From a bacterium (lineage in GTDB: Bacteria > Patescibacteria > Microgenomatia > Levybacterales > GWA1-39-11): a DNA stretch of 7,728 bases. Shown here piece by piece: positions 6,196-7,728 of this stretch. The DNA lies in assembly GCA_021825285.1 (NCBI GenBank), contig JAKAHW010000046.1, positions 1-7,728 on the forward strand, in the 5' to 3' direction. Every line of letters starts with the position of its first letter. Within the stretch, counting starts at the first letter, position 1. The notes beneath the pieces are model-generated. The model did not search any database, was not told where the DNA came from, and saw nothing but the letters and a program-made list of their open reading frames with translations. A program made the translations under genes and the position numbers.

Positions 6196-6728
6196 GCCTT
6201 TAATTTCTCCAGGATTTCTTTTAGAAGAGGGTCGGTTATGTGCATTTGAGCGTTTTCGTAAAATTCAGACAAGTTTTTCCCTTGTTCATTCTCATATTCG
6301 GTCGCTTGCATGGCCATTTCTAGCCTATCTAATTGTTTAAAAATTTGTGCTTCCCGCGTTTTCTTTTCATGCATTTCATGAAAAATTTGTATATATTCCT
6401 CTGAGAAACTCCCCAAAAGTTCTTTTATTACTTCTTCTTCCTTTCGTTCTTTTTCAGCCTTAAACTTCTCATCTCTTACTTTTCCTCTTTCTGCTACTAA
6501 ATCACCGACTTTTGTTTCCGCTAAATCATGAATTATTGACATTTTTATTAGTTTTTGTTCGTCCACTCCTAAATAAGGGGCCAAAACCATAGTCATAACT
6601 ATTACCAGAAAACAGTGGTCAGCGACGCTTTCAGGATGACTTACTCCTTCTCGGACAAAACCTGCCCGTTTTATTTTTTTTGATTTATTTATTGTTCTTG
6701 CAAAATTTATGAATTCAAGTATGTCCAT
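6192..6728 (-). CDS. HD-domain phosphohydrolase, HDDC2/YfbR-like 5'-deoxynucleotidase
   Basis: Family members hydrolyse deoxynucleoside 5'-monophosphates to nucleosides and phosphate with a divalent metal, in nucleotide salvage and pool control. The 178-aa protein is collinear with human HDDC2 as I recall it: a leading helix LEFINFARTINKSKKIKRAGFV (4-25), the HPESVADH motif with His31 and His38, the HD pair His67-Asp68 in IIHDLAETKVGD (65-76), and the final metal ligand Asp134 in FKQLDRLEMAMQATEYE (130-146). All expected HD metal ligands are present. The charged region 84-104 resembles the helical insert of HDDC2. Substrate preference cannot be read from sequence. The ATG at 6728-6726 lies 8 nt after a TATAAT. 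It is convergent with murB, the two stops sharing TTAA. Confidence 0.9.
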   Translation of the reverse strand: MDILEFINFARTINKSKKIKRAGFVREGVSHPESVADHCFLVIVMTMVLAPYLGVDEQKLIKMSIIHDLAETKVGDLVAERGKVRDEKFKAEKERKEEEVIKELLGSFSEEYIQIFHEMHEKKTREAQIFKQLDRLEMAMQATEYENEQGKNLSEFYENAQMHITDPLLKEILEKLKA

Positions 6729-6736
6729 ATCTTCTT

Positions 6737-6742
6737 ATTATA
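6737..6742 (-). promoter_or_regulatory. -10 box of the HD-domain gene, leaderless geometry
   Basis: TATAAT is read on the minus strand from 6742 to 6737, followed by 8 nt (AAGAAGAT) and the ATG at 6728. Transcription should start at or within about 2 nt of the start codon. No TTGACA-like -35 is seen at 16-18 bp; the region upstream is A-rich on this strand. AAGAAG could be a very weak Shine-Dalgarno motif, but it would fall mostly outside the predicted transcript. Confidence 0.5.
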
Positions 6743-6814
6743 CTACGAGTTTTTCTTCTTCTTTTCTTACCCTAATTTTAAGGAAGGTTTAAACATATTA
6801 AGTAAGATTTATAT

Positions 6815-6886
6815 ATGGAAAGCTTGATAATCGCAAGCATGGTTGGCGGAATTTACTTTGTCCTCAAATACGAAGGGATAATCTAA
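6815..6886 (+). CDS. Possible 23-aa hydrophobic microprotein
   Basis: A short frame from ATG 6815 to TAA 6886 encodes MESLIIASMVGGIYFVLKYE plus GII. It would form one short membrane-spanning segment (residues 4-17) with a Lys-containing tail. A -10-like TAAGAT (6803-6808) ends 6 nt before the ATG, the same spacing as other starts here, but there is no -35 and no Shine-Dalgarno motif. It fills most of the spacer between the HD and DUF488 genes. A chance frame is quite possible at this length, and no family is recognised. Confidence 0.25.
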   Translation: MESLIIASMVGGIYFVLKYEGII

Positions 6887-6895
6887 TCGCAGCGC

Positions 6896-6901
6896 TATAA
6901 T
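6896..6901 (+). promoter_or_regulatory. -10 box of the DUF488 gene, leaderless geometry
   Basis: A perfect TATAAT ends 6 nt before the GTG at 6908, placing the expected transcription start on or next to that codon. No clear -35 is found at 17 bp. This box argues against the TTG at 6905, only 3 nt downstream, as start codon because it would lie upstream of the RNA start. Confidence 0.5.
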
Positions 6902-6907
6902 AGATTG

Positions 6908-7426
6908 GTGAGGAAGATTTATACAGTCGGACATTCTACGAAGAAGATAGAGGATTTTATCAAAATTTTAAAAGCTTATAAAATAAAAATTTTAGTTGAT
7001 ATTAGAACGGTGCCACGATCCCGACACAATCCCCAATTTGAAGGTTTTAAATTAGAAGAATCCTTAAATAAAGAAAGTATTTCTTATATTCATTTAAGAG
7101 AATTGGGAGGATTACGTCATCCTTTAAAAGATTCGCCAAATATGGAGTGGAGAAATACAAGTTTTCGCGGATATGCAGACCATATGGAGACTGATGAATT
7201 CGGGCGAGGTTTAAATATTCTAAAAAAAATAGCAAGCGAGCATCCGACAGTTATAATGTGTGCTGAGGCAGTTCCCTGGAGATGTCACAGAAATTTGATC
7301 TCAGATGCGTTAAAAGTAGAGGGTTGGGAAGTGCTACATATTATGACAGAGAAAATTACGAACGAGCACGAATTAACAAAGTTTATAAAAATAGAAAAGG
7401 GGAAGATAACTTATCCTAAAAAATAA
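6908..7426 (+). CDS. DUF488 family protein
   Basis: This is a 172-aa soluble protein with the hallmarks of DUF488 (PF04343), a widespread family without an established biochemical role as far as I know. In order, counted from the GTG start: KIYTVGHSTK (3-12), LVDIRTVPRSRHNPQF (29-44), YIHLRELGGLRHP (60-72), a helical segment EFGRGLNILKKIAS (97-110), and the signature TVIMCAEAVPWRCHRNLIS (114-132) with Cys118, Glu120 and Cys126-His127-Arg128, then the terminal strand EVLHI. The conserved Cys/Glu/CHR cluster suggests an active or binding site, but that is inference. The GTG start at 6908 is preferred over the TTG at 6905 because family members begin at about the third residue before IYT and because of the -10 position. 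It is convergent with the next gene, with a 2-nt gap. Confidence 0.9.
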   Translation: MRKIYTVGHSTKKIEDFIKILKAYKIKILVDIRTVPRSRHNPQFEGFKLEESLNKESISYIHLRELGGLRHPLKDSPNMEWRNTSFRGYADHMETDEFGRGLNILKKIASEHPTVIMCAEAVPWRCHRNLISDALKVEGWEVLHIMTEKITNEHELTKFIKIEKGKITYPKK

Positions 7427-7428
7427 TT

Positions 7429-7728
7429 TTACTGTTTTCCTACTATGACGAAGGCATCGGGGCGTTCCGAAGTTGAAAGATCTGCTGAAGCGCTTCCAAT
7501 TGTATATTTTCCTTCCAAGTCTTTTTTAAGAAGGGAAAGAAAGTCTTTTTTAGCACTTTTAACTTGTATTTGTATTTTTTCATAATTAAAGTTTGCCGCA
7601 TTTCCGATTTGTATTATGTTGTATCCAAGACTTTCAAGAAAATCAGACGCAGTTTTACTTGCTCCGGAAATTCCGCTTCCATTTAAAACATGAATGGACA
7701 ATTTGCTTCTATCAAGGCCGGAAGCTTT
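7429..7728 (-). CDS. LytR C-terminal (LytR_C) domain protein, 3' part only
   Basis: The frame is open to the window edge. The in-frame TTG at 7701 is internal, since the residues before it (KASGLDRSKL) continue the domain's usual lead-in. The 100 visible residues match the LytR_C pattern (PF13399): SIHVLNGSGISGAS, a helix KTASDFLESLGYNIIQIGNA, a strand-helix segment with KIQIQVKSAKKDFLSLLKKDL, and the closing strand PDAFVIVGKQ. In LytR-CpsA-Psr proteins this domain follows the phosphotransferase domain. In many other bacteria it occurs alone behind a transmembrane anchor, so the missing N-terminus decides which this is. Involvement in the cell envelope is inferred from the family. No terminator is visible in the 2-nt gap to DUF488. 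Confidence 0.82.
   Translation of the reverse strand, partial: KASGLDRSKLSIHVLNGSGISGASKTASDFLESLGYNIIQIGNAANFNYEKIQIQVKSAKKDFLSLLKKDLEGKYTIGSASADLSTSERPDAFVIVGKQ

Noticed and set aside
7417..7431. TAAAA/TTTTA inverted repeat between DUF488 and the LytR_C gene as a bidirectional terminator
   Set aside because: Five A-T pairs around a 5-nt loop are too weak, and most of it is coding or stop codon sequence.
1..7728. A defence system or mobile element
   Set aside because: No transposase, integrase, nuclease pair, toxin-antitoxin or terminal repeats are seen. The HD protein matches the housekeeping nucleotidase family and not a defence effector.

Overview
This AT-rich bacterial window has compact coding and carries eight genes, two of them cut by the window edges, plus one doubtful micro-ORF. 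Every gene ends in TAA, intergenic gaps are short, and Shine-Dalgarno motifs are almost absent: several genes start 6-10 nt after a -10 box. The gene set (EF-G, MurB, an HDDC2-type HD phosphohydrolase, DUF488, DUF5680, a LytR C-terminal domain protein) and style resemble a Patescibacteria/CPR genome, perhaps Microgenomates. That placement is inferred from general character; no rRNA or other marker in the window proves it.

Layout. Positions 1-1507 (+) hold the 3' two-thirds of fusA (EF-G). After a 54-nt gap with its own promoter comes a two-gene operon, aclB (1562-2746) and aclA (2752-4539), encoding both subunits of ATP-citrate lyase; the phosphorylatable histidine and the citrate-synthase-type active-site residues are intact. 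A 166-nt AT-rich spacer (4540-4705) holds short repeats, two candidate promoters and a palindrome between a -35 and a -10 box. It leads into a second two-gene operon: a DUF5680 protein (4706-5239) overlapping murB (5239-6195) by one base.

The HD-domain nucleotidase gene (6192-6728) is on the minus strand and meets murB tail to tail, the two stop codons sharing TTAA. A 180-nt divergent spacer (6729-6907) holds outward-facing -10 boxes and a possible 23-codon hydrophobic micro-ORF. It is followed by a DUF488 gene (6908-7426, +) and, convergent with a 2-nt gap, the 3' part of a LytR_C-domain gene (7429-7728, -) that runs off the window.

How the genes work together. AclBA would split citrate, with ATP and CoA, into acetyl-CoA and oxaloacetate. 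No other citrate, TCA or lipid gene is nearby, so the citrate source and the fate of the products are unknown. MurB supplies UDP-MurNAc for peptidoglycan, and the LytR_C protein is plausibly envelope-linked. The HD protein belongs to nucleotide salvage or pool control. The most noteworthy points are the complete aclBA operon in what looks like a reduced genome and the recurring leaderless promoter geometry. I see no mobile element, CRISPR array, tRNA or rRNA.
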